DNA from: Shewanella canadensis
Lineage (GTDB): Bacteria; Pseudomonadota; Gammaproteobacteria; Enterobacterales; Shewanellaceae
Length of the DNA stretch: 64,000 nucleotides
Direction: 5' to 3'
Assembly: GCF_003966225.1 (NCBI RefSeq)
Contig: NZ_RXNU01000003.1
Span: 1 to 64,000, forward strand
Each line of letters begins with the position of its first letter. Position 1 is the stretch's first letter. The translations under genes were made by a program, and so were the position numbers. The notes under the pieces are model-generated. The model made no database searches. It had not been told where the DNA came from and saw nothing but the letters and a program-made list of their open reading frames with translations. Below, piece after piece: positions 8,458 to 19,618 of the stretch.

Positions 8458-9345
8458 ATGAAGAGTAAGGCCAACCAATCCCAAGGCTTATTGCTTTTTC
8501 GTCTGTCTCAGAGACAACTATTCGCCCTGGGCACGCTAAAGATCCGGGAACTTGTTCCCTATACTCCTTTAAGTGTAATACCTCAGTCTCACCCTACGAT
8601 CTTAGGGGCAGCGACTATTCGTGGTAATACTATTCCTGTTATCGATATGGCTGCAGCGGTCGGCTATCCCTCTCTTACAAGTGAAGAGTTGAAATCGAGT
8701 TATATCATCATCACCGACTGCCAACGAATGGTTATCGGTTTTTTAGTTCGTGCCATCGATAAAATTATTGAGTGTAACTGGCGTGATATAGAGTCTCCTC
8801 CAAATAATTTAGGTCCCAATGCCTATTTGACCGGGGTGACTCGCTTTGATGACCAATTGGTGCAACTACTCGATGTAGAACTGCTATTGTCAAAAGTCTT
8901 CCCACCTAGTCCTGAGATGAATCGCGCTATATTGACCGATGTTCAACGTGAGAAACTCAAGCCACTGAGTATTCTGTTAGTCGATGATTCTAAGGTTGCC
9001 CGTAAGCAGCTTTCAGATGCCCTGGATAGTATCAATATTCCTTATCAAGTGACCTCAGATGGACGTGATGCGCTATCTATTATGGAGAAAGCCGCAAGTG
9101 AGGGGACCCCTATCGATCTGCTGGTCAGCGATATTGAGATGCCAGGATTAGACGGTTATGAACTCGCTTTCGAAGTGAAAAATACGCCTGCGTTGGCCGG
9201 CGCCTATATTATTTTGCATACATCACTCTCCAGTGAGATCAGCGTAAGTCAGGCTCATCAGGTTGGTGCGAATGAGGCGCTAACTAAGTTTGATGCCCAT
9301 GAGTTGATTAGTGCCATGTTAAGAGGGGCTGAAACTAAGGAATAG
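8458..9345 (+). CDS. cheV: Chemotaxis coupling/adaptation protein CheV
   Basis: 295-aa cytosolic protein with an N-terminal CheW-like domain (about 10-155) that links receptors to CheA. The C-terminal receiver domain (168-290) has the acidic pair DD176-177 in LLVDDSK, the phospho-acceptor Asp225 in LLVSDIEMPG and the conserved Lys277 in ALTKF. CheV proteins couple receptors to the kinase and, when phosphorylated, damp signalling. It lies alone, far from any flagellar or che cluster in this window, which is usual for CheV paralogues. No sigma-28 promoter was seen upstream. Confidence 0.95.
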   Translation: MKSKANQSQGLLLFRLSQRQLFALGTLKIRELVPYTPLSVIPQSHPTILGAATIRGNTIPVIDMAAAVGYPSLTSEELKSSYIIITDCQRMVIGFLVRAIDKIIECNWRDIESPPNNLGPNAYLTGVTRFDDQLVQLLDVELLLSKVFPPSPEMNRAILTDVQREKLKPLSILLVDDSKVARKQLSDALDSINIPYQVTSDGRDALSIMEKAASEGTPIDLLVSDIEMPGLDGYELAFEVKNTPALAGAYIILHTSLSSEISVSQAHQVGANEALTKFDAHELISAMLRGAETKE

Positions 9346-9380
9346 GGGCAACTCACTTCTATATTCTGAGGTCGCAAGCT

Positions 9381-9426
9381 AGAAGTCATGAACATGTTCT
9401 CGATGAGATCACGGGTCATGACTTCT
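9381..9426 (+). other. Stem-loop downstream of cheV
   Basis: AGAAGTCATGA at 9381-9391 pairs perfectly with TCATGACTTCT at 9416-9426 around a 24-nt loop. It sits 36 nt after the cheV stop. The following sequence (CAATGTGAG) has no T-run, so it is not a standard terminator; a mRNA 3'-end stabiliser or operator is possible. Confidence 0.5.
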
Positions 9427-9481
9427 CAATGTGAGATAGCGTTAACTTCCTGCTCAATTCCAGCTCTTTTTGTACACTCAT

Positions 9482-9583
9482 TTTGTGATGTTGGAAACGT
9501 CGCGCTATAAGAGACGGGGAGGCGCAGCAGAGACAATTTCACATCATAAATACTGACAAAAGCTCTGTGCCGAGTTCTTATAG
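9482..9583 (+). other. Candidate structured RNA in the sstT leader
   Basis: CTATAAGA (9505-9512) pairs with TCTTATAG (9576-9583) and encloses CAGAG/CTCTG (9528-9532 with 9563-9567). In addition TTTGTGATGT (9482-9491) can pair with ACATCATAAA (9541-9550) with one G-T pair. The second pairing crosses the first, so they form a pseudoknot or alternative folds. It lies about 240 nt before sstT. It does not match a riboswitch class I know. Confidence 0.3.
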
Positions 9584-9820
9584 GAGACGTGATAAAATGG
9601 CTTATGGACGGGCTTGGGTATATACCTTGTTAACATTATGCTACAAACGGGTAATTTAGTCGGCTATTTCCACTCTATTACTAGACATCTTAAGTGAGTT
9701 TGGTTAAAACATCTTGTTAAGAAATATTAATTAAACTTATCTCTTCGATTAGTTTATGGCATCGCTTTGAAGGTGCCAGATGCTAACAAGCAACATATTA
9801 TAATAATGACAGGCCAATCA

Positions 9821-11044
9821 ATGAATCAAAAACAATCTTTATTAGCCAGACTGGCTAATGGCAGCTTAGTGCTGCAAATCCTATTTGGGATAATTGCAGG
9901 TATTTCACTGGCGACAATTTCAAAAGATTCCGCACACAGCGTTGCTTTTTTGGGTGAGCTTTTTGTCGGTGCTTTAAAAGCAATTGCGCCTATCTTAGTG
10001 TTCATTTTAGTCGCGGCTTCAATTGCAAATCAGAAAAAAAACGCTAAGACCAATATGCGTCCAATTGTTATCTTATATCTATTTGGTACCTTTGCAGCGG
10101 CGATGACCGCTGTACTTCTCAGTTTTGCCTTCCCGATCACTTTGGTGCTGACAACGGGCGCTGAAGGGGCTACACCACCGGATGGGATTGGTGAAGTGAT
10201 TCATACTTTACTCTTCAAACTAGTCGATAACCCAGTTAATGCGGTTATGACCGGTAACTACATCGGAATTTTAGCTTGGGGCGTGGGCCTTGGTTTGGCT
10301 CTTCACCATGCCAGTGATTCAACCAAGCAGGTATTTGCCGATGTGAGCCATGGTATTTCACAGATGGTTCGTTTCATCATTCGTTTAGCGCCTATCGGTA
10401 TTTTCGGGTTGGTTGCAGCGACATTTGCTAAAACAGGCTTCTCGGCTATTGCAGGTTATGGGCAATTGCTCGCGGTTTTACTCGGCGCTATGGCTATTAT
10501 TGCGCTTATCGTGAATCCATTGATCGTTTTCCTGAAAATAAGACGAAACCCATATCCGTTAGTATTGACTTGCCTACGTGAAAGTGGTGTTACCGCGTTC
10601 TTCACTCGATCCAGTGCGGCAAATATTCCGGTGAATATGGCTCTTTGTGAAAAGCTGGAGCTTCATGAAGATACCTATTCGGTGTCTATCCCACTAGGCG
10701 CAACGATCAACATGGGAGGGGCGGCTATCACTATTACGGTTCTGACCCTCGCGGCCGTTCATACTATGGGGATTCAAGTCGATATTCTCACCGCGATTTT
10801 ACTCAGTGTCGTTGCTGCTGTATCGGCCTGTGGCGCGTCAGGGGTTGCCGGGGGCTCACTCCTGCTTATTCCTCTTGCCTGTAGTCTATTTGGGATCTCG
10901 AATGATGTTGCTATGCAAGTGGTTGCCGTCGGTTTCATTATTGGTGTTATTCAGGACTCTGCCGAAACGGGTTTAAATAGCTCAACAGATGTACTCTTTA
11001 CCGCCGCAGCTTGTGAAGCCGCAGAAAGAAAAGAGACGATATAA
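9821..11044 (+). CDS. sstT: Sodium:serine/threonine symporter SstT
   Basis: 407-aa inner-membrane symporter of the dicarboxylate/amino acid:cation symporter family that takes up serine and threonine with sodium. It aligns along its length with remembered E. coli SstT, including [57 protein letters not shown] and the C-terminal [10 protein letters not shown]. Eight to nine hydrophobic segments and two re-entrant serine-rich hairpins are readable. Start chosen at ATG 9821 because E. coli SstT begins here and AGG lies 8 nt upstream; an in-frame GTG-like extension to 9767 has no homology. A strong terminator follows. Regulation may involve the long leader. Confidence 0.96.
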   Translation: MNQKQSLLARLANGSLVLQILFGIIAGISLATISKDSAHSVAFLGELFVGALKAIAPILVFILVAASIANQKKNAKTNMRPIVILYLFGTFAAAMTAVLLSFAFPITLVLTTGAEGATPPDGIGEVIHTLLFKLVDNPVNAVMTGNYIGILAWGVGLGLALHHASDSTKQVFADVSHGISQMVRFIIRLAPIGIFGLVAATFAKTGFSAIAGYGQLLAVLLGAMAIIALIVNPLIVFLKIRRNPYPLVLTCLRESGVTAFFTRSSAANIPVNMALCEKLELHEDTYSVSIPLGATINMGGAAITITVLTLAAVHTMGIQVDILTAILLSVVAAVSACGASGVAGGSLLLIPLACSLFGISNDVAMQVVAVGFIIGVIQDSAETGLNSSTDVLFTAAACEAAERKETI

Positions 11045-11060
11045 TCTTAATAGATAGAAG

Positions 11061-11093
11061 GTTCCCGGAGTATTGGCTCCGGGAACTTTCTTA
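11061..11093 (+). terminator. Intrinsic terminator of sstT
   Basis: Perfect 10-bp GC-rich stem GTTCCCGGAG/CTCCGGGAAC with loop TATTGG, followed by TTTCTT. It lies 17 nt after the sstT stop. Confidence 0.9.
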
Positions 11094-11582
11094 TGTTCCA
11101 ATGATTTAAAGACACCTCAGCTTCTCTGCAACTTCATCTCCTTGCTTTTCTCAGCCTATATTTTCATTCAGCGACTCATACATCGACGCATGCATTAACG
11201 GATATGTTGACACTGAGGGGAGCCTATTCTGTGCCCCCACTTCTTCATCGCTATATCATCAACAGCTAAAAAAGGCTGAAACCCCTTTATTGAAAGCGTT
11301 AGCCATTCTCTTGATGCGAATCTAGCCGTTAAAAAACAGGCCTGAAAATAATCATTGACCTACACTCATCGGATGAATTAGGTAAATTAATTCATATTGT
11401 CTAAAGTAATGCATATAAAGTGATTTAGATCGCGTTTTTATTTTATGCATGCGATACACTTTTTAATGAATTGTTTAGCTAAGTCGCCATAAACCCGATT
11501 TAGCCATATGGTGCTAAATAGATAGCATTATAGCTTGTAACTGCCACAAAAAATTAACAAAACATATTTCGATGGAGCTGAA
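11094..11582. other. Gene-free AT-rich region
   Basis: About 490 bp with no open frame of note on either strand, no recognisable repeat and no RNA gene that I can see. The last 100 bases should hold the promoter of the hypothetical gene at 11583, but no convincing -35/-10 pair stands out. Confidence 0.6.
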
Positions 11583-11990
11583 TTGAAAATGGATTCAATG
11601 GCTGAAGTATTACAAGATGAATGTAGTCAAACTGAAAGTCGAGAATTACTCGAGGTGATTAAAATGTCAGTAGTTGAAAAGCGACAACGCTTAAGTTGGC
11701 AGGAAAAGGATGTGGTCAGTCGAGAAGTTGTTGGTCGATGGATAGACGACCGTCATTGTGTGGGAGATAAGATCACACTTTATCGGCAAGGTAATAAAAT
11801 TTTCCTTGAGACCTGGTACAGCGATGGTTGCCACAGTTTAGATGAGATGATGAGTACTCAAACTGAGGATGGGCTGAAGTTAGAAGATAAAGGCGGGAAT
11901 ATTTTCGGAGAGTACTTCCTGCTATCGGCAGAAAACCATCTACGTTTTTGCAACTCCAGCGAGTGTTTCTATACCGCTAAAGCGGCTTAA
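11583..11990 (+). CDS. Hypothetical protein
   Basis: Unrecognised 135-aa acidic, soluble protein with no signal peptide or membrane segment. The N-terminal half is helical and charged (EVIKMSVVEKRQRLSWQEKD). The C-terminal half has beta-strand character, with WIDDRHCVGDKITLYRQG, KIFLETWYSDG and a Cys pair CNSSEC near the end. GGAG at 11574-11577 is 5 nt before a TTG at 11583 and 11 nt before ATG 11589, so either may be the start. Codon use resembles neighbours. It stands alone with a long upstream gap. No function is proposed. Confidence 0.7.
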   Translation: MKMDSMAEVLQDECSQTESRELLEVIKMSVVEKRQRLSWQEKDVVSREVVGRWIDDRHCVGDKITLYRQGNKIFLETWYSDGCHSLDEMMSTQTEDGLKLEDKGGNIFGEYFLLSAENHLRFCNSSECFYTAKAA

Positions 11991-12107
11991 GCTCACGGTG
12001 CTTAGACTCTGCCTTTAAGAGCAGTTATATCCATAAGACTAGGTATGGTGCTGCCTAGCCTTATGTGAACCCTCATCTGTGATGGGGTGATGGTTGATTT
12101 GCGACCA

Positions 12108-12764
12108 TTAACTGAAAGGGTGAGCACTATGAAAGGTCATTGCTTTACCTGAATAGGGGTGAGTAATGCTGAGTGACATGGCATGGAGGCAAAGTCTCTT
12201 CGATGCCGCGATAACCTTTTCATCGCCGTAAAAATCATCCCCTAAAATAGGGTGACCCATTGCCAGCATATGCAAGCGTAGCTGATGCGTCCGCCCCGTT
12301 ACGGGCTTTAACTCAACCAACGTACTGCTTTGCCTATGCTCAAGCACCTTGAAATAGGTCTTAGAAGGTTTACCCTCCTTTGCCAATTTCTGTAGTGGAG
12401 GCCGCTCAGTGTCGGGTTTCATGGCTAGTTCTATCACCCCTTCCTCGTCTACGATATGCCCCTGAACTTCTGCGATGTAGGTCTTCTTACTCATCCTGTT
12501 TTGAAATTGTGTCTTGATATTGGACTCGGCTTTCTTGTTTAGTGCAAAAACCATAATGCCAGAGGTTGCACAGTCTAATCTGTGAACCAGTATCGCTTCA
12601 GGGTAACGCTGAAGAAGACGGTTGATTGCACAATCGAAGGTATTTGCAGCCCGGCCTGGATTTGAGAGTAAGCCAGAGGGTTTATTGATGATAATAATGT
12701 CTCTGTCTTTATATCGAATATCTAACCAAGGGATAGAAGGGGGGGTATAAGTAAATATCTGCAT
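12108..12764 (-). CDS. rluA: Dual-specificity pseudouridine synthase RluA
   Basis: 218-aa enzyme that converts uridine to pseudouridine in 23S rRNA (U746) and in several tRNAs (U32) in E. coli. The catalytic motif HRLDCATSGI places the nucleophile at Asp64, the same number as in E. coli RluA. RTHQLRLHMLAMGHPILGD is the conserved C-terminal signature. There is no S4 domain, as expected for RluA and unlike RluC/RluD. The start at 12764 is set by AGGAG five nt upstream; a longer in-frame extension to 12794 lacks support. It is followed on the same strand by nothing closer than the helix-rich acpH gene upstream. Confidence 0.95.
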   Translation of the reverse strand: MQIFTYTPPSIPWLDIRYKDRDIIIINKPSGLLSNPGRAANTFDCAINRLLQRYPEAILVHRLDCATSGIMVFALNKKAESNIKTQFQNRMSKKTYIAEVQGHIVDEEGVIELAMKPDTERPPLQKLAKEGKPSKTYFKVLEHRQSSTLVELKPVTGRTHQLRLHMLAMGHPILGDDFYGDEKVIAASKRLCLHAMSLSITHPYSGKAMTFHSAHPFS

Positions 12765-12877
12765 GAAATCTCCTGTTGCGGCGAATTCTAGCAAAAAGTG
12801 ATCAGATTGAGAACGAGTAAGCGAGGTGTTTTGTTGCTTATTGCTAAGAGCTAAGCATGATGCAAAGCCCCAAAGCT

Positions 12878-13471
12878 CTATAAGTATTCTGCTGGTGTGT
12901 TTCGTGTCCAGATCTTGCTGTATGCCATTAATTGAGGGTAGAAGGTTCTAAAGGCTATCTCAATTTCGAGATCCAAGGTTTTCACAGCAGCAGCTGCACC
13001 TTTGAATATCTCAGGTTTTGATACCCGTTTGGCCACAGACTCGATGGTTTGGTTTAACCCTTTTCGGTTCTTATAGGCTACCAACCAGTTCTCGCTTCTT
13101 ATTCTGGGCGCAAGGCTCTGAAGCGGTTCGGGCAAGTCTTCACAACTGTCGATGGCATCATAAGCTTTGAGGGCAAAGTCTTTCAAACTAACATGATGGT
13201 ATTCGTCCCAGTACTTAGCCAACATATGGTCAAAAGCCAAATCGATCAGTATGGGAGCGGCTCGTTTGAGCTGTTTAGGGAATTTTGACTCTAATTCTTT
13301 CGTGAGCTCATGGGTATCTGTAAGTTGGTCTATCTGTCTGTGTAGCCAGATACCTTGCTGCAGGTGCTTGGGGAATCTCTCTATGTTTCCTTTAGCAAAG
13401 TCGCCTGCTAAATTGGCGGCGAGGCTGGTTTTACTATTATCTGCAAGATGTAAGTGTGCAAGAAAGTTCAT
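12878..13471 (-). CDS. acpH: Acyl carrier protein phosphodiesterase
   Basis: 197-aa cytosolic hydrolase of the AcpH family. It removes the 4'-phosphopantetheine prosthetic group from holo-acyl carrier protein. The N-terminal MNFLAHLHLAD and the LAGDFAKG and IWLHRQIDQLTD motifs, with His and Asp residues typical of an HD-like metal site, are clear. The length matches the family. It is divergent from the small gene at 13633 and lies upstream of rluA on the same strand with a 113-bp gap; co-transcription is possible but not shown. Confidence 0.93.
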   Translation of the reverse strand: MNFLAHLHLADNSKTSLAANLAGDFAKGNIERFPKHLQQGIWLHRQIDQLTDTHELTKELESKFPKQLKRAAPILIDLAFDHMLAKYWDEYHHVSLKDFALKAYDAIDSCEDLPEPLQSLAPRIRSENWLVAYKNRKGLNQTIESVAKRVSKPEIFKGAAAAVKTLDLEIEIAFRTFYPQLMAYSKIWTRNTPAEYL

Positions 13472-13632
13472 GATGATTTACTAATTTTCTTGGTTAAAGC
13501 TCTATTTTCACGTTATCATGTGCATCGATGCTAAGAAAGCCTTTCTCCGACTTTAAATTGAGATTAGGGTTATTTCTTAAGGATGTGCATCACTCAATAT
13601 ATTCTCATCAATTATCGGTTTAAGGATCAAGG

Positions 13633-13794
13633 ATGATGTGGAACTGGTTATCTAAATTTTTTGGTAAACAAGAACAATCTCAACGCAAACGTGTACGGAT
13701 TGACATTCCTTATGAGCAACACAGTTATCGTAAGGAAGATTTTGACATCGATGATAATAATGTGACGATGGAAGAAGATAATATCGGGAACTAA
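13633..13794 (+). CDS. Small uncharacterised protein (53 aa)
   Basis: 53-codon ORF with AAGG close before tandem ATG codons at 13633 and 13636. The product starts MMWNWLSKFFGKQEQ, has a basic patch (QRKRVRID) and ends in a very acidic tail (DFDIDDNNVTMEEDN). The amphipathic, tryptophan-rich start followed by a charged tail could associate with a membrane or partner protein. Codon use looks coding and the ribosome-binding site is good. It sits 71 bp upstream of queA on the same strand. I do not recognise the family. Confidence 0.6.
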   Translation: MMWNWLSKFFGKQEQSQRKRVRIDIPYEQHSYRKEDFDIDDNNVTMEEDNIGN

Positions 13795-13865
13795 CCCATA
13801 CACCTTGATCTTCTCGGTCTCTGCAAATAGACTAGCGCCCGATTCATGCTAAGTAGAGACTAACC

Positions 13866-14903
13866 ATGCGCGTTACTGATTTTTCATTTGACCTTCCAGA
13901 CGAGTTAATAGCTCGTTATCCAATGGCAAACCGGACATCTTCGAGATTACTTTCATTAGAGGGTAATACGGGTCTGCTTGTCGATAATCAGTTCACCGAT
14001 ATTTTGAACATGGTTAATCCTGGTGATCTTATGGTGTTTAATAACACTCGGGTGATACCTGCGCGTCTCTTCGGCCAAAAAATAACGGGTGGTAAGCTGG
14101 AAGTCCTTGTTGAGCGTATGCTTGATGACAAGCGAATTTTGGCTCATGTAAGATGTTCTAAGTCTCCAAAAGTTGATTCGATCATCTGTTTAGATGGTGG
14201 CTATGAGATGAAAATGCTCGGTCGTCACGATGCATTATTCGAGCTTGAACTTCAATCGGACAAGACGATTCTTGAAGTACTCGAAGAGGTGGGGCATATG
14301 CCGCTGCCGCCTTATATCGATCGCCCCGATGAAGATGCCGACAAAGAGCGATATCAGACAGTTTACAATCAAAACCCAGGAGCCGTTGCGGCGCCAACGG
14401 CGGGTTTGCATTTCGATGACGCTCTGTTGAAGGCGTTGAGCAACAAAGGTGTGGATACCGCGTTTGTGACTTTGCATGTTGGAGCGGGGACATTTCAACC
14501 TGTAAAAGTTGATAACATTCTTGAACACAAGATGCATTCTGAGTGGGCCGAAGTTTCACAAGAGGTCGTCGATAAAGTTGCGCAAACTAAAGCGAATGGC
14601 AAACGTGTTATTGCCGTCGGTACAACCTCGGTACGTTCTTTAGAAAGTGCAGCGAAAGCGAGTGAAGGTGAGCTCAAAGAGTTTTGCAGCGATACCGATA
14701 TCTTTATCTACCCGGGATATGAGTTCAAAGTTGTCGATGCTATGGTGACCAATTTTCATCTTCCTGAATCGACATTAATTATGCTACTCAGTGCATTCGC
14801 CGGTTTCGATGAGGTAAAAAACGCCTATCAACACGCGATTGCTCAAAAATACCGCTTCTTTAGCTATGGTGATGCCATGTTTGTGACTAAAAAAGCGAAC
14901 TAA
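13866..14903 (+). CDS. queA: S-adenosylmethionine:tRNA ribosyltransferase-isomerase QueA
   Basis: 345-aa enzyme that transfers and isomerises the ribosyl part of S-adenosylmethionine onto preQ1 at tRNA position 34, giving epoxyqueuosine. The start [19 protein letters not shown] and motifs [36 protein letters not shown] and [11 protein letters not shown] are all family signatures. The length matches E. coli QueA (356). It precedes tgt, which makes the substrate, so two consecutive steps are encoded together. A terminator lies between them, so tgt may have its own promoter. Confidence 0.98.
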   Translation: MRVTDFSFDLPDELIARYPMANRTSSRLLSLEGNTGLLVDNQFTDILNMVNPGDLMVFNNTRVIPARLFGQKITGGKLEVLVERMLDDKRILAHVRCSKSPKVDSIICLDGGYEMKMLGRHDALFELELQSDKTILEVLEEVGHMPLPPYIDRPDEDADKERYQTVYNQNPGAVAAPTAGLHFDDALLKALSNKGVDTAFVTLHVGAGTFQPVKVDNILEHKMHSEWAEVSQEVVDKVAQTKANGKRVIAVGTTSVRSLESAAKASEGELKEFCSDTDIFIYPGYEFKVVDAMVTNFHLPESTLIMLLSAFAGFDEVKNAYQHAIAQKYRFFSYGDAMFVTKKAN

Positions 14904-14924
14904 CGGCTAAATTTGGTTTAAAAT

Positions 14925-14954
14925 ACCCACCCATCAAAGAGGTGGGTTTTTTTT
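14925..14954 (+). terminator. Intrinsic terminator between queA and tgt
   Basis: ACCCACC/GGTGGGT stem with a 9-nt loop, followed by eight T. Starting 22 nt after the queA stop, it could uncouple tgt expression from queA. Confidence 0.85.
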
Positions 14955-14973
14955 AACTTCTATTTTCTGGTAA

Positions 14974-16209
<1,236 letters not shown>

Positions 16210-16238
16210 TTTTTAACTCAAAATAAGAAGAGAACACT

Positions 16239-16571
16239 ATGTTGATTTCAAATGCTTATGCCGCTGATGCTCCTGTAACTGGCGCCGGTGGCACCATGGA
16301 ACTGATTTTCATGCTAGTTATATTTGGCTTGATATTCTATTTCATGATTTTCCGTCCACAATCAAAGCGTGTTAAAGAGCACAAAAACCTAATGGGCTCA
16401 TTAGGTAAGGGTGATGAAGTACTCACCAGTGGTGGTATTTTAGGAAAAATTGCAAAAATTAGTGACGAAAATGACTATGTGTTACTGACTATCAGTGAAA
16501 CAACTGAAATAACGATCAAGAAGGATTACATTTCGGCTGTATTGCCTAAAGGCTCTATTAAGTCACTTTAA
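16239..16571 (+). CDS. yajC: Sec translocon accessory protein YajC
   Basis: 110-aa single-pass inner-membrane protein of the SecDF-YajC complex. The hydrophobic helix (about 22-42, [20 protein letters not shown]) is followed by the conserved [13 protein letters not shown] and a cytoplasmic beta-rich tail with [14 protein letters not shown]. It is 17 bp upstream of secD and evidently co-transcribed with it. Confidence 0.97.
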   Translation: MLISNAYAADAPVTGAGGTMELIFMLVIFGLIFYFMIFRPQSKRVKEHKNLMGSLGKGDEVLTSGGILGKIAKISDENDYVLLTISETTEITIKKDYISAVLPKGSIKSL

Positions 16572-16588
16572 GCCAAGAGGGCGATGGT

Positions 16589-18439
16589 GTGTTAAATAAA
16601 TATCCAATGTGGAAAAACCTGATGGTGATGATCATTATCGCCGTCGGTTCTTTCTATGCAATTCCAAACCTCTTCGGGGAAGACTATGCGGTTCAGGTAG
16701 TGGCTTCTCGTGGTGCAGAGGTTACGGCAACGACCCAGTCGACCGTAAATGATGTTCTTGCAAGTAAGAACATTACAGTAAAGCGTTCAGAGCTTGAAAA
16801 TGGTCAACTATTGGTTCGTGTGACTAATGGCGATCAGCAACTGTTAGCTAAAGAAGCGATTGCAGAGTCACTAGGTGATAAATACATCGTCGCCTTAAAC
16901 TTAGCTCCAGCGACACCAGACTGGCTTGATTCATTAGGTGGAAGCCCAATGAAACTGGGTCTCGATCTGCGTGGTGGTGTGCACTTCCTGATGGAAGTGG
17001 ACATGGGTGAAGCCGTTCGTAAGATGACAGAAGCTAAAATTTCTGACTTCAGAACCGATCTTCGCGGTGAGAAAATTCGTTATGCAGGCATTCGTAACAG
17101 TGCTAAAGGCATTGAGATTAAGTTCCGTGATGCTGAGAATCTAGCTAAGGCTGAACGTTTCCTCAAGACTCGCGGTAACGACATGGTGTTTTCCGATATA
17201 TCTTCGGGCGACAACTATTTCTTAATGGCTAACTTGAGCGAAGCTTACCTTAAGCAGATCAAAGAGGAAGCGTTACAGCAGAACATCACAACGATCCGTA
17301 ATCGTGTGAACGAGCTGGGTGTGGCTGAGCCTGTGGTACAGCGTCAAGGTGCGGAACGTATTATTGTCGAGCTTCCTGGTGTTCAAGATACGGCACGTGC
17401 AAAAGATATCTTAGGTGCAACGGCCTCTATTGAATTCCACATGGTGGATGAAAAAGCCGACGCAGCAGCCGCTGCAAGTGGTAGAGTCTCGCCAAGTTCT
17501 CAAGTGTACAATCGCCGTCAGGGCGGACAAGTTGTACTGCATAAGGCAGTTATGTTGACCGGTGACCATATTCAAGGTGCTCAACCGAGCTTCGATGAAT
17601 ACAGTCGTCCACAGGTGAGCATAAACCTTGATTCAAAAGGTGGTTCTATCTTCTCGAATGTGACTAAGGATAACATCGGCAAACCGATGGCAACCTTGTT
17701 CATTGAGTATAAAGATAACGGTGATAAGAATCCTGATGGTAGCGTGAAGATGCAGAAGATCGAGGAAGTTATCTCGGTTGCAACGATTCAAGCCCGTCTT
17801 GGTCGTAACTTTGTGATCACAGGTCTTGAGCATTCTGAGGCGCAAAACTTGGCCCTTCTACTTCGTGCGGGTGCCTTGATTGCGCCTGTGACTATCGTAG
17901 AAGAGCGTACCATTGGTCCAAGCCTAGGTGCTGAAAACATCCAAAATGGTGTTCAAGCGATGATCTGGGGTCTGGCTGTTGTACTTATCTTTATGCTGGT
18001 TTATTACCGTGGTTTCGGCCTTATTGCCAACTTAGCGTTGACGGCTAACCTTGTGATGGTTGTTGGTGTTATGTCGATGATCCCGGGTGCTGTACTTACG
18101 CTTCCAGGTATTGCGGGTATGGTACTGACTGTTGGTATGGCGGTCGATGGTAACGTACTTATTTACGAGCGTATTCGTGAAGAGTTACGCAACGGTCGTA
18201 GCGTACAACAAGCGATTCATGAAGGTTACGGTAACGCATTTTCAACTATTGCCGATGCGAACATCACTACATTTATGACTGCACTTATCCTGTTTGCTGT
18301 AGGTACGGGTGCTGTTAAAGGGTTTGCTGTAACACTGATGATAGGTATCGCAACCTCTATGTTTACTGCAATCGTGGGGACTCGCTCAATAGTTAACGCT
18401 ATGTGGGGTGGTAAACGCGTGAAGAAACTGTCTATATAA
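16589..18439 (+). CDS. secD: Protein translocase subunit SecD
   Basis: 616-aa inner-membrane protein that, with SecF, uses proton motive force to drive late steps of preprotein export. It has one N-terminal helix, a large periplasmic domain with [15 protein letters not shown], and five C-terminal helices containing [17 protein letters not shown]. It starts with GTG at 16589, 8 nt after AAGAGG; family alignment ([10 protein letters not shown]) supports this. The spacing to secF is 12 bp to the ATG, so the three sec genes form one unit. Confidence 0.98.
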   Translation: MLNKYPMWKNLMVMIIIAVGSFYAIPNLFGEDYAVQVVASRGAEVTATTQSTVNDVLASKNITVKRSELENGQLLVRVTNGDQQLLAKEAIAESLGDKYIVALNLAPATPDWLDSLGGSPMKLGLDLRGGVHFLMEVDMGEAVRKMTEAKISDFRTDLRGEKIRYAGIRNSAKGIEIKFRDAENLAKAERFLKTRGNDMVFSDISSGDNYFLMANLSEAYLKQIKEEALQQNITTIRNRVNELGVAEPVVQRQGAERIIVELPGVQDTARAKDILGATASIEFHMVDEKADAAAAASGRVSPSSQVYNRRQGGQVVLHKAVMLTGDHIQGAQPSFDEYSRPQVSINLDSKGGSIFSNVTKDNIGKPMATLFIEYKDNGDKNPDGSVKMQKIEEVISVATIQARLGRNFVITGLEHSEAQNLALLLRAGALIAPVTIVEERTIGPSLGAENIQNGVQAMIWGLAVVLIFMLVYYRGFGLIANLALTANLVMVVGVMSMIPGAVLTLPGIAGMVLTVGMAVDGNVLIYERIREELRNGRSVQQAIHEGYGNAFSTIADANITTFMTALILFAVGTGAVKGFAVTLMIGIATSMFTAIVGTRSIVNAMWGGKRVKKLSI

Positions 18440-18451
18440 GGGTCGTTGATT

Positions 18452-19399
18452 ATGTTTCAGATTTTATCAATAAAAGGCACGATCAACTTCCTTCGCCATG
18501 CGGTTCCTATCAGTATCCTCTCTTTGGTACTGGTACTTGGCTCACTAACATCGTTAGCGACCAATGGGATTAACTGGGGATTGGATTTTACCGGTGGTAC
18601 CGTCGTTGAGCTTGAGTTTTCTTCACCTTCAGATTTAGAAGCACTACGTGCTGAACTAAGTAGTGTTGAGACCGACGGCGCAGTGGTACAGAACTTTGGC
18701 TCTAGCCGTGATGTACTTGTTCGTCTCCCTGTTAAGGAAGGCGTAGCGACCGATACTCAAGTTAGCTATGTTATGGATGCTGCACATAAATTGGATCCAC
18801 AAGTGGTTCAAAAGCGTGTGGAAGTCGTTGGTCCGCAGATAGGTAAAGAGTTAGCGGAGCAGGGGGGCTTAGCCGTATTAGTCGCTCTTATCTGTATCTT
18901 GATCTACGTATCATTCCGCTTTGAGTGGCGTTTAGCTTTAGGTTCTGTCGCTGCACTTGCGCACGACGTTATCATTACTCTGGGTGTCTTCTCGCTATTT
19001 CAGCTCGATTTCGACCTTACGGTACTTGCGGGTGTCTTGACGGTTGTGGGTTACTCACTTAACGATACTATCGTAGTGTTCGACCGAATTCGTGAAAACT
19101 TCCTCAAGATGCGTAAGGGTGAGCCTGAAGAGATTGTTAACACTTCAATTACTCAAACAATGAGCCGTACCATTATCACTACCGGCACAACATTAGTTGT
19201 GGTTGTAGCGCTATTCCTTAAGGGCGGCACGATGATCCATGGCTTTGCGACAGCATTGATGATGGGAATATTTGTCGGTACATTCTCATCTATCTATGTC
19301 GCGAGTTTCCTTGCTGTTAAGCTTGGAATTAACCGTGAGCATATGATGCCTGTTGAGATTGAAAAAGAGGGCGCTGATCAAGATGCGCTGATGCCTTAA
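18452..19399 (+). CDS. secF: Protein translocase subunit SecF
   Basis: 315-aa partner of SecD with six transmembrane helices. GLDFTGGTVVELEF marks the periplasmic domain, and the conserved VVGYSLNDTIVVFDRIREN lies in the membrane domain. Start set at ATG 18452 because AAGGG is 9 nt upstream; a TTG two codons earlier is too close to that site. A strong terminator 22 nt downstream ends the yajC-secD-secF unit. Confidence 0.98.
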   Translation: MFQILSIKGTINFLRHAVPISILSLVLVLGSLTSLATNGINWGLDFTGGTVVELEFSSPSDLEALRAELSSVETDGAVVQNFGSSRDVLVRLPVKEGVATDTQVSYVMDAAHKLDPQVVQKRVEVVGPQIGKELAEQGGLAVLVALICILIYVSFRFEWRLALGSVAALAHDVIITLGVFSLFQLDFDLTVLAGVLTVVGYSLNDTIVVFDRIRENFLKMRKGEPEEIVNTSITQTMSRTIITTGTTLVVVVALFLKGGTMIHGFATALMMGIFVGTFSSIYVASFLAVKLGINREHMMPVEIEKEGADQDALMP

Positions 19400-19420
19400 G
19401 CTGCTAATTGCTACTTTAAA

Positions 19421-19444
19421 AAACCACCTTCGGGTGGTTTTTTT
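19421..19444 (+). terminator. Intrinsic terminator of yajC-secD-secF
   Basis: AAACCACC/GGTGGTTT stem closed by a TTCG tetraloop, followed by a T-run. The stem is the same as that of the tRNA terminator at 284-307. Confidence 0.92.
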
Positions 19445-19618
19445 ATCTCTTGAATTTAAAGGCTTGAGTGGCTCAGAACTGATCCGCTATTTAGTGAGAT
19501 TGGTATGATTAGCACTCGACAGACTTGCCCGTTTGGCAGTAGGATGTTGACAGTCTGTCTCTTAGTCGAGATAACGCCAAAATTTGCCAGAAGAGCAGTA
19601 GTTGTTGGGAGAATTAAA

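Larger units (their letters stand above)
9346..9820 (+). other. 475-bp gene-free leader region between cheV and sstT
   Basis: No coding frame is credible here. It contains an 11-bp perfect stem (9381-9391 with 9416-9426) and a second region, 9482-9583, with several complementary segments listed separately. The remainder, up to the sstT start, is AT-rich. Confidence 0.6.

Noticed and set aside
9515..9570. Lysine riboswitch suggested by GAGGCGC
   Set aside because: The enclosed region is far too short (about 75 nt between helix P1 strands) and lacks other lysine-riboswitch landmarks.
14182..14559. Antisense frames inside queA
   Set aside because: Several overlapping frames on both strands are shadows of the queA coding sequence with no homology.
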